A stretch of DNA of 64,000 bases, from the NCBI RefSeq assembly GCF_003318235.1, contig NZ_QOCG01000032.1, positions 124,001 to 188,000 of the forward strand. The letters are read 5' to 3'. The stretch comes from Loktanella sp. D2R18. GTDB taxonomy: Bacteria; Pseudomonadota; Alphaproteobacteria; Rhodobacterales; Rhodobacteraceae. A model generated the notes under the pieces. The model saw only the letters and a list, made by a program, of their open reading frames with translations. It had not been told where the DNA came from and ran no database searches. Every line of letters starts with the position of its first letter. The first letter of the stretch is position 1. A program made the position numbers and the translations under genes. Positions 17,458-27,734 of this stretch are shown piece by piece.

Positions 17458-18962
17458 GTCCACGCTGGCCCGGCGTCCTTGCGGGGGCGCTGGTGCTTGT
17501 GTTGACGCTTGGGACGCTCGCGGCGGTGGCGCTGCGAGCGGAACTGACAACGGGTCTTGGTACGGCGGATTGGGCCGCGATCCGGTTTACCGTCGTACAA
17601 GCCTTTTTGTCCGCGCTGATTAGCGTTGTTCTTGCGATCCCGGTTGCGCGGGCCTTGGCGCGACGCCGATTTTGGGGACGGCAGGCTTTAATAACCCTGC
17701 TTGGTGCCCCATTTTTATTGCCGGTGATCGTGGCTGTCGTGGGATTGATTGCCGTCTTTGGGCGCAATGGAATTTTGAATTCTACACTGATTTGGGCTGG
17801 AATAGAGCCTATTTCGATCTATGGATTTCACGGCGTCATTCTGGCACATGTATTCTTTAACCTTCCGCTGGCAGTGCGATTTATCCTGCAAGGCTGGCTT
17901 GCGATCCCAGCAGAGCGGTTTCGATTGGCGGCCAGTTTGAACGCATCGATTGGCAGGGTTCTGGAAATCCCGATGTTACGCGCCGTGGTGCCCAGCACGT
18001 TTTTGGTAATTTTTCTGATTTGTCTGACCAGCTTTGCTGTCGCGCTCACCTTGGGTCGCGGCCCAAAAAGCACAACGGTGGAATTGGCGATCTATCAAGC
18101 GCTGCGGTTTGATTTTGATCTTGGGCGCGCGGCACTGCTGGCGTGTATTCAGTTTGGCCTTTGTGCCGTGGCCGCAGTGATCGCGTGGCGCGTGACCGGG
18201 GTTGATGCAATGGGTGCGGGGTTTGATCGCACAGTCACACGCTGGGACATGCGTCGCCCGTTTTGGGATTACCTGGCAATCGTTTTGGCAGCCCTGTTTC
18301 TTTTGATTCCGCTTGCGATGGTTGTGCTACGCGGCCTGCCTGGGTTGCTGATCATGCCAAGCTCTGTCTGGTTGGCCGCTGTGCGGTCGGTTTTGGTGGC
18401 TATCGGCTCAGCTACGTTGTGTTGTACGATGGCGATTGCACTGGGCCTGTTGGGTGGGCGCGTTGTTGCGGTGGTCGGTGTGTTGCCTCTTGCTGCCTCT
18501 GGGCTTGTCGTCGGGACGGGGGCATTTCTCATCGTATATCCTTTTGTCAGCCCAAGCGATGTTGCCTTGGTGATTACGATGTTGGTGAACGCGACGCTTG
18601 CCCTGCCCTTTGTCTTGCGCGCAATTGGTCCGGCGATTGTTGCGGTGCATGATGATTTCGGACGGCTTGGTGTTTCTGTTGGGCTGACGCGCTGGAGATG
18701 GCTGCGGATTGTAGTTTTGCCGCGGATCAGGCGGCCTTTGGGTTTTGGTGCAGGCCTATCGGCGGCACTTTCGATGGGTGATCTGGGGGTGATCGCCCTA
18801 TTTGCTGGCAAGGCCGAAGAAACCCTACCGCTTGCAATGCACCGGCTTATGGGTGCTTACCGGATGGATGCCGCAGCAGGTGCGGCAGTGCTTTTATTGG
18901 GGGTAAGTTTGCTCATTTTTTGGATTTGCGACCATTGGGGACGTGGCGATGTTGATTTGTGA
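17433..18962 (+). CDS. thiP: Thiamine ABC transporter permease
   Basis: 509 residues with twelve or so predicted helices in two binding-protein-dependent permease halves. The EAA loops are visible: 'RLAASLNASIGRVLEIPML' in the first half and 'RLGVSVGLTRWRWLRIVVLPRI' in the second. It forms the inner-membrane channel. The start lies inside thiB and the end overlaps thiQ, so all three are translationally coupled behind the riboswitch. Confidence 0.93.
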   Translation: MAQRAITISPRWPGVLAGALVLVLTLGTLAAVALRAELTTGLGTADWAAIRFTVVQAFLSALISVVLAIPVARALARRRFWGRQALITLLGAPFLLPVIVAVVGLIAVFGRNGILNSTLIWAGIEPISIYGFHGVILAHVFFNLPLAVRFILQGWLAIPAERFRLAASLNASIGRVLEIPMLRAVVPSTFLVIFLICLTSFAVALTLGRGPKSTTVELAIYQALRFDFDLGRAALLACIQFGLCAVAAVIAWRVTGVDAMGAGFDRTVTRWDMRRPFWDYLAIVLAALFLLIPLAMVVLRGLPGLLIMPSSVWLAAVRSVLVAIGSATLCCTMAIALGLLGGRVVAVVGVLPLAASGLVVGTGAFLIVYPFVSPSDVALVITMLVNATLALPFVLRAIGPAIVAVHDDFGRLGVSVGLTRWRWLRIVVLPRIRRPLGFGAGLSAALSMGDLGVIALFAGKAEETLPLAMHRLMGAYRMDAAAGAAVLLLGVSLLIFWICDHWGRGDVDL

Positions 18963-19644
18963 AGATCTTGAACTGCGGTACGATGATTTTTCTCTGCGGG
19001 CCGATCTGCGATTTCCGACGGGCGCGATTACCGCTTTAATCGGACCATCGGGCGCGGGAAAGTCCACGTTGCTTGCAGCAATTGCCGGATTTTTGGCCCC
19101 AGCGTCAGGGCGCGTGTCCTGGGCGGGCGCGGATATAACAACGCTATCCCCTGCGGATCGCCCGATTAGTATGCTATTTCAGGACAACAACCTATTTCCG
19201 CATCTGACGATTGCGCAGAATGTTGGGCTTGGGTTGCGGGCCGGGTTGCGCCTGTCTGCCAGTCAGATGTCGCAGGTGGAGGCGGTGCTTGAAAGCGTGG
19301 GTCTGGAGGGGATGGGAACACGCAAACCAGCCGCGCTTTCGGGCGGCCAACAAAGCCGGGCTGCATTGGCGCGGGTCCTGTTGGCGGATCGTCCACTTGT
19401 GTTGTTGGATGAGCCGTTTGCAGCACTTGGGCCAAGTCTCAAGGCTGAGATGCTTGATCTTGTAAAACAGCGATTAGCGGATCAGGGGCGCACCGTGATT
19501 ATGGTGACTCATGACCCGCATGACGCAAAACGCATTGCAGATGCGGTTGCGGTTGTGGAGGATGGAGTTGTCACGGACCCTGCACCAACAGCTGGGCTGT
19601 TTGATAATCCGCCGCCTGTGTTGGCTGCGTATCTTGGCATGTAA
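18949..19644 (+). CDS. thiQ: Thiamine ABC transporter ATPase
   Basis: 231 residues. Walker A 'GPSGAGKST', Q-loop 'MLFQDNNLFPHLT', signature 'LSGGQQSRAALARVL', Walker B 'LVLLDEPFAALGP' and H-loop 'VTHDP' are all intact. The ATG at 18949 is preferred to a GTG at 18943. It powers uptake through ThiP. A terminator follows. Confidence 0.93.
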   Translation: MLICEDLELRYDDFSLRADLRFPTGAITALIGPSGAGKSTLLAAIAGFLAPASGRVSWAGADITTLSPADRPISMLFQDNNLFPHLTIAQNVGLGLRAGLRLSASQMSQVEAVLESVGLEGMGTRKPAALSGGQQSRAALARVLLADRPLVLLDEPFAALGPSLKAEMLDLVKQRLADQGRTVIMVTHDPHDAKRIADAVAVVEDGVVTDPAPTAGLFDNPPPVLAAYLGM

Positions 19645-19673
19645 GGTGGATCATGATCCACCCTACGCCACGA

Positions 19674-19702
19674 AAAAGGCCCACCAAATTGGTGGGCCTT
19701 TT
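19674..19702. terminator. Bidirectional terminator between thiQ and petC
   Basis: A perfect 12-bp stem with loop AAATT, flanked by A-run and T-run, so it can end transcription from both convergent operons. Just before it, 19645-19662 is a perfect 18-base palindrome around TCATGA that may form a second stem. Confidence 0.85.
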
Positions 19703-19723
19703 GGAATTCACTGACGGATCAGA

Positions 19724-20566
19724 TCAGTCTTTATGTTTGTGCGGCGCCCACAAACGTTTGTTTGTGAGATACAGCAAGACAGAAAGCAGGATCAGCAAGA
19801 TTACACCAGCAAGCCCAGCTTGCTTGCGTGCCATCATTTTGGGTTCTGCGGTCCACATCAAGAAGGCGGCGACATCTTGTGCTTCGTGGTGGATGTCAGT
19901 TGAGTGGCCGTCAGCATATTCAACATCATCACCATACAAGGGCGGTGGCATGCCGATCCAGCTGCCTGGAACTGTATGGTGACCGTGATCATCGATACAT
20001 TCCTCAGGGAAACCACCGGGCGCAAAGGCCACGTTATAATAACCATCAAAATCTTCGGGTGCGCATTCTGGTGCTTCTTCGTAGCCAGCAAGGATCGACG
20101 CAATATATTCGGCGCCGCCCATACCTTTGACGAATTGGTTGATCCCGGTGCCCAACGGGCCATGGAAACCAGCACGTGATTTTGCCATCAATGACAAATC
20201 TGGTGCGCCTTCATATGTCCCTGCCGGGAAGTGATCTGCAGGTGTAGCTGGCACATATTCGTCTGTGGCCGCGTCATAGACTTCGTAGAACTCTGCGTAT
20301 GCGCGCATCTGATCTTCGGGCAGCGCAGGGCCGCCTTCGTCGTGCAATGTGCGGAACGCAACCAGTTCAAGGCCGTGACAGGCAGAACAGCTTTCGGTGT
20401 AGATCTGAAGCCCGCGTTGAAGTTGCATTTGGTCAAAGCTACCAAAAGGGCCCTCGAAAGAGAAATCGTAATCATGGACATGCGTTTCGCTTTCCGCGAT
20501 CGCTTGCCCTGTTGTGAGGGCAAGCGCTGTAGCAGCGGTCAGTGTGAGTTTGCGGAACATATTCAT
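19724..20566 (-). CDS. petC: Cytochrome c1 of the bc1 complex
   Basis: 280 residues with a signal peptide ending at 'GQAIAES'. The heme c site is 'CSACH' in '[17 protein letters not shown]', the axial Met lies in the '[10 protein letters not shown]' region, and a C-terminal helix ('[18 protein letters not shown]') anchors it in the membrane. It accepts electrons from the Rieske centre and passes them to soluble cytochrome c. Third gene of petABC; it starts 10 bp after petB. Confidence 0.97.
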   Translation of the reverse strand: MNMFRKLTLTAATALALTTGQAIAESETHVHDYDFSFEGPFGSFDQMQLQRGLQIYTESCSACHGLELVAFRTLHDEGGPALPEDQMRAYAEFYEVYDAATDEYVPATPADHFPAGTYEGAPDLSLMAKSRAGFHGPLGTGINQFVKGMGGAEYIASILAGYEEAPECAPEDFDGYYNVAFAPGGFPEECIDDHGHHTVPGSWIGMPPPLYGDDVEYADGHSTDIHHEAQDVAAFLMWTAEPKMMARKQAGLAGVILLILLSVLLYLTNKRLWAPHKHKD

Positions 20567-20576
20567 TGGTCCTTTC

Positions 20577-21917
20577 TCACTCGGCCGATTTCGCTGAGGC
20601 GTCGGCCTCGGCTTTCGGCGCGTAGTGCGCGTTAAAGTCGTCTTCGATGGTTGCTGGCTGCGGCAGCGGTTTTTCGATCACGCCAAGCAGTGGCAGAAGA
20701 ACGAGGAAGTAACCGAACCAATAGGTCGCAGCGATCAAGGAAATGTAAGGGTAGATGCCGTCTGTTGGCATTGCTCCTACCCACATCAAAACCATAAAGT
20801 CGAATGCCAGCAGTGCAAACCACCATTTGAACATCGGACGGTAACGGCCCGAACGCACGGATGATGTGTCAAGCCAAGGTGCCAGTGCCATCACAGCGAT
20901 CGCGCCAAACATGGCAAGAACCCCAAAGAACTTTGCGTCGATGATCCCGAAGCTGACAAAATTCACCAGTTGCACGATCCAAACATCCGCAGTGAAGGCA
21001 CGCAGGATGGCGTAGAATGGCAAGAAGTACCATTCAGGAACGATGTGTGACGGTGTCGCAAGCGGGTTCGCAGGGACGTAGTTATCGGGGTGGCCAAGAT
21101 AGTTTGGCATGAACCCGACGATCGCCATAAAGACGGCCAGAACAACGGCCAATGCGAACAAATCTTTGATCACAAAATATGGCCAGAATGGCAGCGTATC
21201 TTTGGCAGCGTCTTCTTTGCTTGTCCGGCGGACTTCAACACCAGTTGGGTTGTTGTTGCCGGTTGTGTGGAATGCCCAAACGTGAACGATTGTTAGGCCC
21301 AGCAAAACAAATGGAAGTAGATAGTGCAGCGAGAAGAAGCGGTTCAGCGCAGGTTGCCCTACCGCAGACGCACCCAGCAACCATGTTTGGATTGATTCGC
21401 CAATGAATGGTATCGCACCGAACAGGCCAGTGATAACAGCGGTCCCGTGGAACGACATTTGGCCCCATGGAAGAACGTAACCCATAAAGGCCGTACCCAT
21501 CATCATTAGATACATCAGCATGCCGATGATCCATGTCACTTCACGAGGGGCTTTATAAGAACCGTAGTAAAGGCCGCGGAACATGTGCAGGTAAACCGCA
21601 ACAAAAAACAGCGACGCGCCGTTTGCGTGGAAATAGCGAATCATATGGCCGCCGTTCACATCACGCATGATGTGTTCAACAGATTTAAACGCCAAATCAA
21701 CATGCGGCGTGTAGTGCATGACCAACACGATCCCTGTTGCGATTTGCAGCACCAGCGTAAATGCGAGCACAATGCCCCAGATCCACATCCAGTTCAGGTT
21801 TTTTGGCGTCGGCAACATCAAAGTGTCATAGACAAGCCCAACAATCGGAAGGCGCGTGTGCAGCCATTTTTCGATGCCAGTCTTTGGTTCGTAATGGTCG
21901 TGGGGAATACCAGACAT
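20577..21917 (-). CDS. petB: Cytochrome b of the bc1 complex
   Basis: 446 residues with eight predicted helices. Heme-ligand His residues lie in helices B and D ('[29 protein letters not shown]' region is visible in parts) and the Qo-site 'PEWY' motif appears as '[16 protein letters not shown]'. It oxidises ubiquinol at the Qo site and reduces it at Qi. The acidic C-terminal tail '[10 protein letters not shown]' is a roseobacter-like extension. Confidence 0.97.
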   Translation of the reverse strand: MSGIPHDHYEPKTGIEKWLHTRLPIVGLVYDTLMLPTPKNLNWMWIWGIVLAFTLVLQIATGIVLVMHYTPHVDLAFKSVEHIMRDVNGGHMIRYFHANGASLFFVAVYLHMFRGLYYGSYKAPREVTWIIGMLMYLMMMGTAFMGYVLPWGQMSFHGTAVITGLFGAIPFIGESIQTWLLGASAVGQPALNRFFSLHYLLPFVLLGLTIVHVWAFHTTGNNNPTGVEVRRTSKEDAAKDTLPFWPYFVIKDLFALAVVLAVFMAIVGFMPNYLGHPDNYVPANPLATPSHIVPEWYFLPFYAILRAFTADVWIVQLVNFVSFGIIDAKFFGVLAMFGAIAVMALAPWLDTSSVRSGRYRPMFKWWFALLAFDFMVLMWVGAMPTDGIYPYISLIAATYWFGYFLVLLPLLGVIEKPLPQPATIEDDFNAHYAPKAEADASAKSAE

Positions 21918-21929
21918 GGTGCGCGCTCC

Positions 21930-22499
21930 TTAACCGAGTTGAATTGTTGTTTCGTCTATGAAAGACGCAACAGGGACGAGAAGGTTGCGCGGTGCAGGAC
22001 CTTTACGGATACGGCCGGCTGTATCGTAGTGCGACCCGTGACATGGGCAGAACCAGCCGCCAAAGTCACCTTGTTCGCCCAAAGGCACACAGCCAAGGTG
22101 CGTGCAAATGCCCATCTGAACCAGCCATGTCCCATCTTCGGACAATGCGCGGTTTTCGTCAGAGGCATCTTCTTCACCAAGAAGGTTTTCGTTTTCGGCG
22201 CCTTGGTCAGGCAGGTCCGATACATCTACAGCGCGGGCAGCAGCGATTTCTTCTTCGGTCCGTGACCGGATGAAAACAGGCTTACCTTGCCACAGCACAG
22301 TCAATTGTGTGCCTGGCGCAACGGCGCTGATGTCGACACGAATTGACGCAAGCGCCAAAACGTCAGCTGAAGGGTTCATTTGGTTGACCAGTGGCCACAC
22401 CGCTGCACCTGTTGCAACAACGCCGGCTCCGGCGGTTGCATAGTATATAAAGTCGCGGCGTGTGCCCTGATGATCGTCTGCATGTGACACGGCTTGCAT
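21930..22499 (-). CDS. petA: Rieske iron-sulfur subunit of the bc1 complex
   Basis: 189 residues. An N-terminal twin-arginine-like segment ('[20 protein letters not shown]') is an uncleaved Tat-type anchor. The 2Fe-2S ligands are in 'CTHLGC' and 'CPCHGS'. First gene of petABC; petB starts 12 bp after its stop. Confidence 0.97.
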   Translation of the reverse strand: MQAVSHADDHQGTRRDFIYYATAGAGVVATGAAVWPLVNQMNPSADVLALASIRVDISAVAPGTQLTVLWQGKPVFIRSRTEEEIAAARAVDVSDLPDQGAENENLLGEEDASDENRALSEDGTWLVQMGICTHLGCVPLGEQGDFGGWFCPCHGSHYDTAGRIRKGPAPRNLLVPVASFIDETTIQLG

Positions 22500-22900
22500 C
22501 TCCGATTCTTTGGTTGGGCCGATCGCCCACGGGAAAGACGGGCAAAAATAAATTTAGCCCATTCTGGCGCTGTTTATCCATGAAAACATGATCCGTCCAG
22601 CGGACAATAGGGCGCAGGCGCCATTGTCGTCTTTATTGTGGCGAAACAAACAAGACTTCGTAAACATGATCCAAAGAATCACTGCACAAATTTTCACGAT
22701 TTGAATTGCACTGAGGCGCGCCAACTGTCGCCGAAGATGATCGGATTTCCGCCGACGCATCGCTGAATTATATAGTTTTTGTGTCGCGGTGGACACATTC
22801 CACTTTGAACATTTAATACTCGCTTAATGGTGACTTGTTAGTGATGGGTACGCCGCATAGTTCGGTTTTAAGAACTGCCACTCTCTCGTAGGAAAATCTA
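22500..22900. promoter_or_regulatory. Intergenic region with divergent promoters of petABC and the outer-membrane barrel gene
   Basis: 401 bp without a convincing gene; the small reading frames here lack ribosome sites and recognisable composition. It must hold the petABC promoter on the minus strand and the promoter of the gene at 22901 on the plus strand. I see no clear riboswitch or RNA gene. Confidence 0.4.
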
Positions 22901-23545
22901 ATGTCTCGCGCGCTCACACTTTTCGCACTCATTTTTATGACGCCAGTTGCGGCTTCCGCACAGGTTGAGTTGAGCTTTTATGGCGGCGTACAGTCTGCAC
23001 CTTCATCAGATGTCTCTGTGCGTGACGACGTGATTGGCGACGATGATTTCTCAATTTCATGGGAAGGACGGTCGTCTTCGGCCCCTATTTATTATGGGAT
23101 TCGTGCGACCCGTTGGCAAAGCGATACATTCGGATATGGGCTCGATTTTGCACATAATAAAATCTACCCGGAAGATGGCGAACTGCCAGCAGGCTATGAG
23201 GTTCTTGAATTTACAGACGGGCTAAATACGCTGACTGTGAATGCTTACCACCGTTGGAATGGCGCGTTTGGTGACCTGTCACCCTATGTTGGTGGCGGGA
23301 TTGGCGTTGCGATTCCGCATGTAGAGGTCACGAATGGCACGTCAGAAACATTCGGTTACCAATTGACCGGGCCTGCTGCCACATGGATCGCGGGCGCGAC
23401 CTATCCCATCAATGACCAATGGTCCGTTTTTGGAGAGTATAAGGGCACGTTTTCGTCTAATAAGGCTGATCTTGATACCGGCGGAACAATCGAAACAGAT
23501 GTGTTCACCAATGCGGTGAACATGGGCGTCAGCTTTAATTTTTGA
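22901..23545 (+). CDS. Outer-membrane beta-barrel protein, lipid A oxidase-like
   Basis: 214 residues with a signal peptide ending at 'AASAQ', alternating beta-strand composition and a C-terminal 'MGVSFNF', the aromatic end typical of barrels inserted by BamA. The start 'VELSFYGGVQ' and the 'GIRATRW' strand match the small OmpA/OmpW-like barrels that are often annotated in roseobacters as lipid A oxidase; that enzymatic function is not supported by visible motifs. Confidence 0.75.
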   Translation: MSRALTLFALIFMTPVAASAQVELSFYGGVQSAPSSDVSVRDDVIGDDDFSISWEGRSSSAPIYYGIRATRWQSDTFGYGLDFAHNKIYPEDGELPAGYEVLEFTDGLNTLTVNAYHRWNGAFGDLSPYVGGGIGVAIPHVEVTNGTSETFGYQLTGPAATWIAGATYPINDQWSVFGEYKGTFSSNKADLDTGGTIETDVFTNAVNMGVSFNF

Positions 23546-24148
23546 TTATTGCGGCGCGGTTGCTATCATGCTGTCGCGCTGAATAAATGCGGCGTGCCAT
23601 TCGGCGAGTGCTGCATTTCCATTCCGCCAACCGCGCGCGTCGTGGCGCAAATCAACATATGATAATGCGCAGCCAATCGCGATTTGCCCGATATTTAGCG
23701 GGCCGTTTAGATGGCTCATCCACATTTTATTCACAGCACCGATCCCGCGATTCGCCTTGACCCACTGGGCTTCTATCCATGCGGGTGACTGTTCATTTTC
23801 GGGGCGTAGGCGCAGTTCGTAGGCCATCGCAACGGCTGCCTCCATAATCGCGTCGGCGGTTGCCTCAAGTGTCAGAAGTTCCCAGATCTGGGATTGTGGA
23901 TAGAGCGATCCGCCTGCGTGATCGTTCAAGAACCGGGTGATGACGCGGCTATCATAGATCGCAGGCCCATCGTCACGCACCAGCGCAGGGATTTTGCCAA
24001 TGGGGTTGGCGGCTACAATCGCTGGATCGGATTTCAGGGCGTTTGTGCTGATTGGCACCTCTGAAATTTGATCTGTCAGACCAAGTTCACGCATAACAAC
24101 ACGGGCCTTGCGGACAAACGGAGAAGCGGGCGACATCAGTAATTTCAT
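23546..24148 (-). CDS. Glutathione S-transferase family protein
   Basis: About 200 residues with the thioredoxin-like N-domain ('SPASPFVRKARVVMREL') and the all-helical C-domain. The cis-Pro motif is 'GKIPALV' and the glutathione gamma-glutamyl site 'IYDSRVITRFL'. The ATG at 24148 is preferred over one at 24160. It is the last of four minus-strand genes (dapF, mtaB, two GSTs), separated from the previous one by 15 bp. Substrate unknown. Confidence 0.87.
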   Translation of the reverse strand: MKLLMSPASPFVRKARVVMRELGLTDQISEVPISTNALKSDPAIVAANPIGKIPALVRDDGPAIYDSRVITRFLNDHAGGSLYPQSQIWELLTLEATADAIMEAAVAMAYELRLRPENEQSPAWIEAQWVKANRGIGAVNKMWMSHLNGPLNIGQIAIGCALSYVDLRHDARGWRNGNAALAEWHAAFIQRDSMIATAPQ

Positions 24149-24163
24149 TGTATTCCCCATGAG

Positions 24164-24802
24164 TTACGAATTTGGAAACAAGACATTATCTTGCCCGTCT
24201 TGCCAAGGTGCATATTTGGTCATGATGCGTGCGAACCGATCAGAGCCAAGAAACTCATCCAGCCATTTGGTCAGCGGCCCCAGTTTTTGCGCATCAAACC
24301 ATACACGGTTCGTGTTTGCGAATTGCCGCACAAATGGCAATATCGCCATATCTGCCAGCCGAATTTGATCGCCCATCAAATAGCGCGTGTTGTCAAGCCG
24401 CGCGTTCAGGACGCGCAAAAACACCATCGCCTTTTCGCGCTGCTCTGCCTCGTCTAGATCGGGGAACCGCACGGCGTATTTTGTATGATCAAGCGCTTGT
24501 TTGAAGGGGCCTTCACAGGTTGCGATCAGGTCCATGCCTTCAGCCGGCATATCCAGCCACCCTTCGGGATCATTTTGGGTCAGCGCCCAAATCATGACAT
24601 CGCGGCTTTCATCGATCACGCGGTCGGGCAATTGCAGGACCGGCACGGTTCCCTTGGCAGAGGCCGCCAGAAATGGTGTTGGTTTTTCGCGTAACAAGAT
24701 TTCGCGTAGCGCAACTTCTTGCTGGCTCGACTGAACGGCTAGGCGCGCACGCATTGCATAGGGGCAGCGGCGAAAAGACCAAAGAATTGGGCGCGGTTCC
24801 AC
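24164..24802 (-). CDS. Glutathione S-transferase-like protein (YihS/GST-N_3 type)
   Basis: 212 residues. The N-terminal glutaredoxin-like segment 'WSFRRCPYAMRARLAV' carries a single Cys at the active-site position, as in omega-type GSTs; 'KGTVPVLQLPDRVIDES' is the cis-Pro and glutathione-binding region. A helical C-domain follows. It starts 4 bp after mtaB. Possibly a thiol transferase or dehalogenase-like enzyme; not resolvable here. Confidence 0.83.
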   Translation of the reverse strand: MEPRPILWSFRRCPYAMRARLAVQSSQQEVALREILLREKPTPFLAASAKGTVPVLQLPDRVIDESRDVMIWALTQNDPEGWLDMPAEGMDLIATCEGPFKQALDHTKYAVRFPDLDEAEQREKAMVFLRVLNARLDNTRYLMGDQIRLADMAILPFVRQFANTNRVWFDAQKLGPLTKWLDEFLGSDRFARIMTKYAPWQDGQDNVLFPNS

Positions 24803-24806
24803 TATG

Positions 24807-26084
24807 TTACCCTGCCCTTAACTGTGTGCCGTCAACGCCTAAGATCGCAGCGGTGACGATCTGGCTTTCGGCTTGATCGTTGTCAAAAAGGACCTCGGCA
24901 AATTGTTCGGTCCGGCCCATACGTGGGTTCTCCATTAGAATATGATGCGTCGCACCAACCTGTGCCTGCAAATGCGCGGCTACCTTTGCGTCTCCAGCGG
25001 CGCGTAGCTGCGCCGCGCGGGCTTTGATGATGTTGCCGTTCACCTGCGTCGGGATTTTCGCAGCGGGTGTCCCTTCGCGTTTGGAATATGGAAAGACGTG
25101 CAGCCAAGTCAGGTCGCAATCCTCAACAAGTTTAAGCGAGTTTTCAAAATGCGCGTCCTTCTCGGTCGGAAACCCGGCGATAATATCGGCACCAAAGGTC
25201 ATATCGGGGCGCAATTTGCGTGCATCCTCGCAGAACTTGATTGCGTCGTCGCGCAAGTGGCGGCGCTTCATCCGTTTTAGAATCATATCATCGCCATGTT
25301 GCAAGGACAGATGCAAATGCGGCATCAACCGCGGTTCGGTGGCAATTGCTTGCATCAGATTTTCATCAACTTCGATACTGTCGATCGAACTGATCCGCAG
25401 CCGTGGCAAATCTGGCACCAGTTTTAGAATACGCATCACCAGATCGCCCAGTTTTGGCGCGGCTGGCAGGTCAGCACCCCAGCTGGTCAGGTCGACGCCG
25501 GTCAGCACGACTTCGTTATAGCCGCGATCAACAAGCCGTCTGATTTGGTCGACAACAACGCCCGCAGGGACCGATCGCGAATTGCCACGTCCATAGGGAA
25601 TGATGCAAAAGGTACAGCGGTGATCGCAGCCATTTTGAACCTGCACATATGCGCGGCTCCGGGTGCCGAATCCGTCGATCAGATGGCCAGCAGTTTCTGT
25701 GACCGACATGATGTCATCTACTTGGACGGGTTCGGTCTGGCCGATCAAATCGGGTGCCATATTCACCCAAGTCGTCGGGTTCATTTTTTCGGTATTGCCG
25801 ATGACAACGTCGACCTCGGCCATGTTTGCAAAAGTATCGGGTTCAGTCTGCGCGGCACAACCTGTCACAATCAATTTTGCATCTGGATTTTCACGGCGCA
25901 ACTTACGAATATCTTGGCGGGCTTTGCGCACGGCTTCGGCAGTCACGGCGCAAGTGTTTACGATCACAGCGTTTTCGACACCTGCAGATGTGGCGAGTTC
26001 CTTCATCGCCTCAGATTCATAGGCGTTCAACCGACATCCGTGGTTGGAAAATTTGGGTGCCTTGCCGCCCATCAAAGCCGCCAT
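24807..26084 (-). CDS. mtaB: tRNA t6A37 methylthiotransferase MtaB
   Basis: 425 residues. The three Cys of the N-terminal UPF0004 cluster are at 17, 45 and 76 ('NHGCRLN', 'VNTCAVT', 'VTGCAAQ') and the radical-SAM motif CxxxCxxC is 'CDHRCTFC' (153-160). A TRAM domain should close the chain and the C-terminal 60 residues fit it. It inserts a methylthio group into t6A37 of tRNAs and so depends on TsaE/TsaD chemistry. Its start overlaps the dapF end by 13 bases. Confidence 0.94.
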   Translation of the reverse strand: MAALMGGKAPKFSNHGCRLNAYESEAMKELATSAGVENAVIVNTCAVTAEAVRKARQDIRKLRRENPDAKLIVTGCAAQTEPDTFANMAEVDVVIGNTEKMNPTTWVNMAPDLIGQTEPVQVDDIMSVTETAGHLIDGFGTRSRAYVQVQNGCDHRCTFCIIPYGRGNSRSVPAGVVVDQIRRLVDRGYNEVVLTGVDLTSWGADLPAAPKLGDLVMRILKLVPDLPRLRISSIDSIEVDENLMQAIATEPRLMPHLHLSLQHGDDMILKRMKRRHLRDDAIKFCEDARKLRPDMTFGADIIAGFPTEKDAHFENSLKLVEDCDLTWLHVFPYSKREGTPAAKIPTQVNGNIIKARAAQLRAAGDAKVAAHLQAQVGATHHILMENPRMGRTEQFAEVLFDNDQAESQIVTAAILGVDGTQLRAG

Positions 26085-26887
26085 TGTCCGTCAAAGACAT
26101 GCGCAGTTGGCCCAGTCATCCAGACGCCATCGTCGCGCCAGTCGATATGCAGCGTTCCGCCGTCCAGATCGATCTGGACCTTGCGCCCGGTAATCCCACG
26201 CCGTGCCGCCGCGACGGCTGTCGCACATGACGACGAACCAGATGCTAGCGTCACGCCAACCCCGCGCTCCCACACCCGCATCCGCAGGTGATCCGGCCCA
26301 ATCAGACTGGCGAATTGCACATTTGTACGTTGCGGATAAAGCGGATCGTGTTCAACCTCGGCGCCACGGGCCGTGAGATCCACAGCCTCCGCATCGTTAA
26401 CGAAAAACGTGCAATGCGGGTTGCCCATGCCTGTCGCAGCAGGTGCGCCTTCAATAGGCAAGGAAAGTGTATCAACCTCATGCGCCAGCGGGACCTCATC
26501 CCAGCGCAATTGCGGATGCCCCATATTCACCGAGGTCAGCCCATCGCCAGCCTCTCGTGCATAAAGCGTGCCGCGATCCGTTGTGATTGTCAGCGTATCG
26601 CGCCCTGTCTCGTCGATTAGGAACCGCGCAATACAACGGGTCGCATTCCCGCAGGCCGCCGACAGTGACCCATCACTGTTCCAGAACGTCAGATGTACGT
26701 CGGCCTCCGGAGTATCGGAGAGGACGGCAAGCTGATCAAAACCCACACCGCGGTGCCGATCCGCAATGGCGATTGCCAAGGCTGCGTCAACGCGCGGGGT
26801 GATTCCCCGTTCGTCCACAACAACAAAGTCGTTTCCCAGCCCGTGCATCTTCATGAAGGGCAAATATGCTTGGTTTTGCGTGTTCAT
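26072..26887 (-). CDS. dapF: Diaminopimelate epimerase DapF (second active-site Cys replaced by Ser)
   Basis: About 271 residues from the ATG at 26887. The fold signatures '[12 protein letters not shown]' and 'CGNATRC' (first catalytic Cys, residue 79) are clear. The second catalytic Cys, normally in an 'ACGSGAC' loop near residue 217, reads '[12 protein letters not shown]' here, so Ser216 stands at that place with a Cys four residues later. DapF makes meso-diaminopimelate for peptidoglycan and lysine. The gene leads the dapF-mtaB-gst-gst unit. The Ser may be a lineage feature or may lower activity. Confidence 0.9.
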   Translation of the reverse strand: MNTQNQAYLPFMKMHGLGNDFVVVDERGITPRVDAALAIAIADRHRGVGFDQLAVLSDTPEADVHLTFWNSDGSLSAACGNATRCIARFLIDETGRDTLTITTDRGTLYAREAGDGLTSVNMGHPQLRWDEVPLAHEVDTLSLPIEGAPAATGMGNPHCTFFVNDAEAVDLTARGAEVEHDPLYPQRTNVQFASLIGPDHLRMRVWERGVGVTLASGSSSCATAVAAARRGITGRKVQIDLDGGTLHIDWRDDGVWMTGPTAHVFDGQWRL

Positions 26888-26981
26888 TTGGGCGATATAA
26901 GCCAAGTGTTTGGACTATTCCAGATAAGATGACATTTGGGGGTTGACCCCAACGCGCCACCTTCCTAATACGCCCCCCAGT

Positions 26982-27057
26982 GGGCCGTTAGCTCAGTTGG
27001 TAGAGCAACTGACTTTTAATCAGTAGGTCGATGGTTCGAACCCATCACGGCTCACCA
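26982..27057 (+). tRNA. tRNA-Lys (anticodon TTT)
   Basis: A full 76-base cloverleaf including encoded CCA. Acceptor GGGCCGT pairs with ACGGCTC (one G-U), the anticodon stem is ACTGA/TCAGT with loop CTTTTAA, and the T-arm has GGTTCGAACCC. It marks the left edge of the accessory island; tRNA 3' ends are common integration sites. Confidence 0.98.
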
Positions 27058-27395
27058 CTTTTTCAATTATAAGATGACACGTAGTTTGTCTCTTTTGACA
27101 AGAGTTCGTCGCTTTTTCTGGAAAGTTTGACGGCTGCCAAGTTCCAGATCGTACAACTTTTGATCGGGACGTTTGTCAGCAGACCATAAGAGTGCAGATT
27201 TGGAGCATTAGCATTCAGATCTGCCCTAGAGGTCAGCTTCCGACATCCTCTTGAGACTGAAATCGAACTGATCGATCGCTTTGGACTAACCGGGACAATC
27301 TCGGCGGATTGTTAGGTTGATACTCGCCTTTCGATAGCCTTCGGCAGACCTCTCAAGGGTCAAAAAAGCCGAGCACACACCCAGACTCTTACTAA
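27058..27395. other. Non-coding stretch between tRNA-Lys and the defence cluster
   Basis: 338 bp with no gene I can support on either strand. Composition appears more AT-rich than the chromosome to the left. A recombination remnant (attL-type) could lie here, but no duplicated tRNA end was found in the window. It includes the 3' region of the minus-strand TIR operon. Confidence 0.35.
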
Positions 27396-27734
27396 TTATG
27401 TTCTGATGCAGTTCAAAAGCACTTGCTTCTCAATCTGGGAGTAGTTGTGGTGCTCGTGAAACCCGTGACTTGCTTCAATTAGAAGGGATCTCTTACCAAG
27501 AACTGCGGCTGTCTTACGTTCAAAATTCACCCAGGAAGATTGCTTGCTCGCTTCAGAGGTGATGTAGAGTACCAATGCCGATCGCTCTATCGCAGAGAAT
27601 ATTTGAGTTTTTAAACAAAAACCCAAATCGAGATCATTGCGGTCGATCCAATACGCGAGGTTCATGCGCGCAATCGTGGCCTCGATGGAACGAGCTATCG
27701 GCTGATCAACCCATGAGTAACTTATGAATATCAT
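27396..27734 (-). CDS. Minimal TIR-domain protein
   Basis: 112 residues, essentially only a TIR domain. The first strand is 'MIFISYSWVD', followed by the 'YWIDRNDL' box and 'ALVLYITSEASKQSSWVNFE', where Trp68 and Glu72 form the WxxxE pattern that carries the catalytic Glu of TIR NADases. Prokaryotic TIRs cleave NAD+ or make cyclic ADP-ribose signals. Its ATG overlaps the stop of the upstream membrane-protein gene by 4 bases. It is short compared with most TIRs (about 130-150), so it may lack the last helix. Confidence 0.8.
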   Translation of the reverse strand: MIFISYSWVDQPIARSIEATIARMNLAYWIDRNDLDLGFCLKTQIFSAIERSALVLYITSEASKQSSWVNFERKTAAVLGKRSLLIEASHGFHEHHNYSQIEKQVLLNCIRT

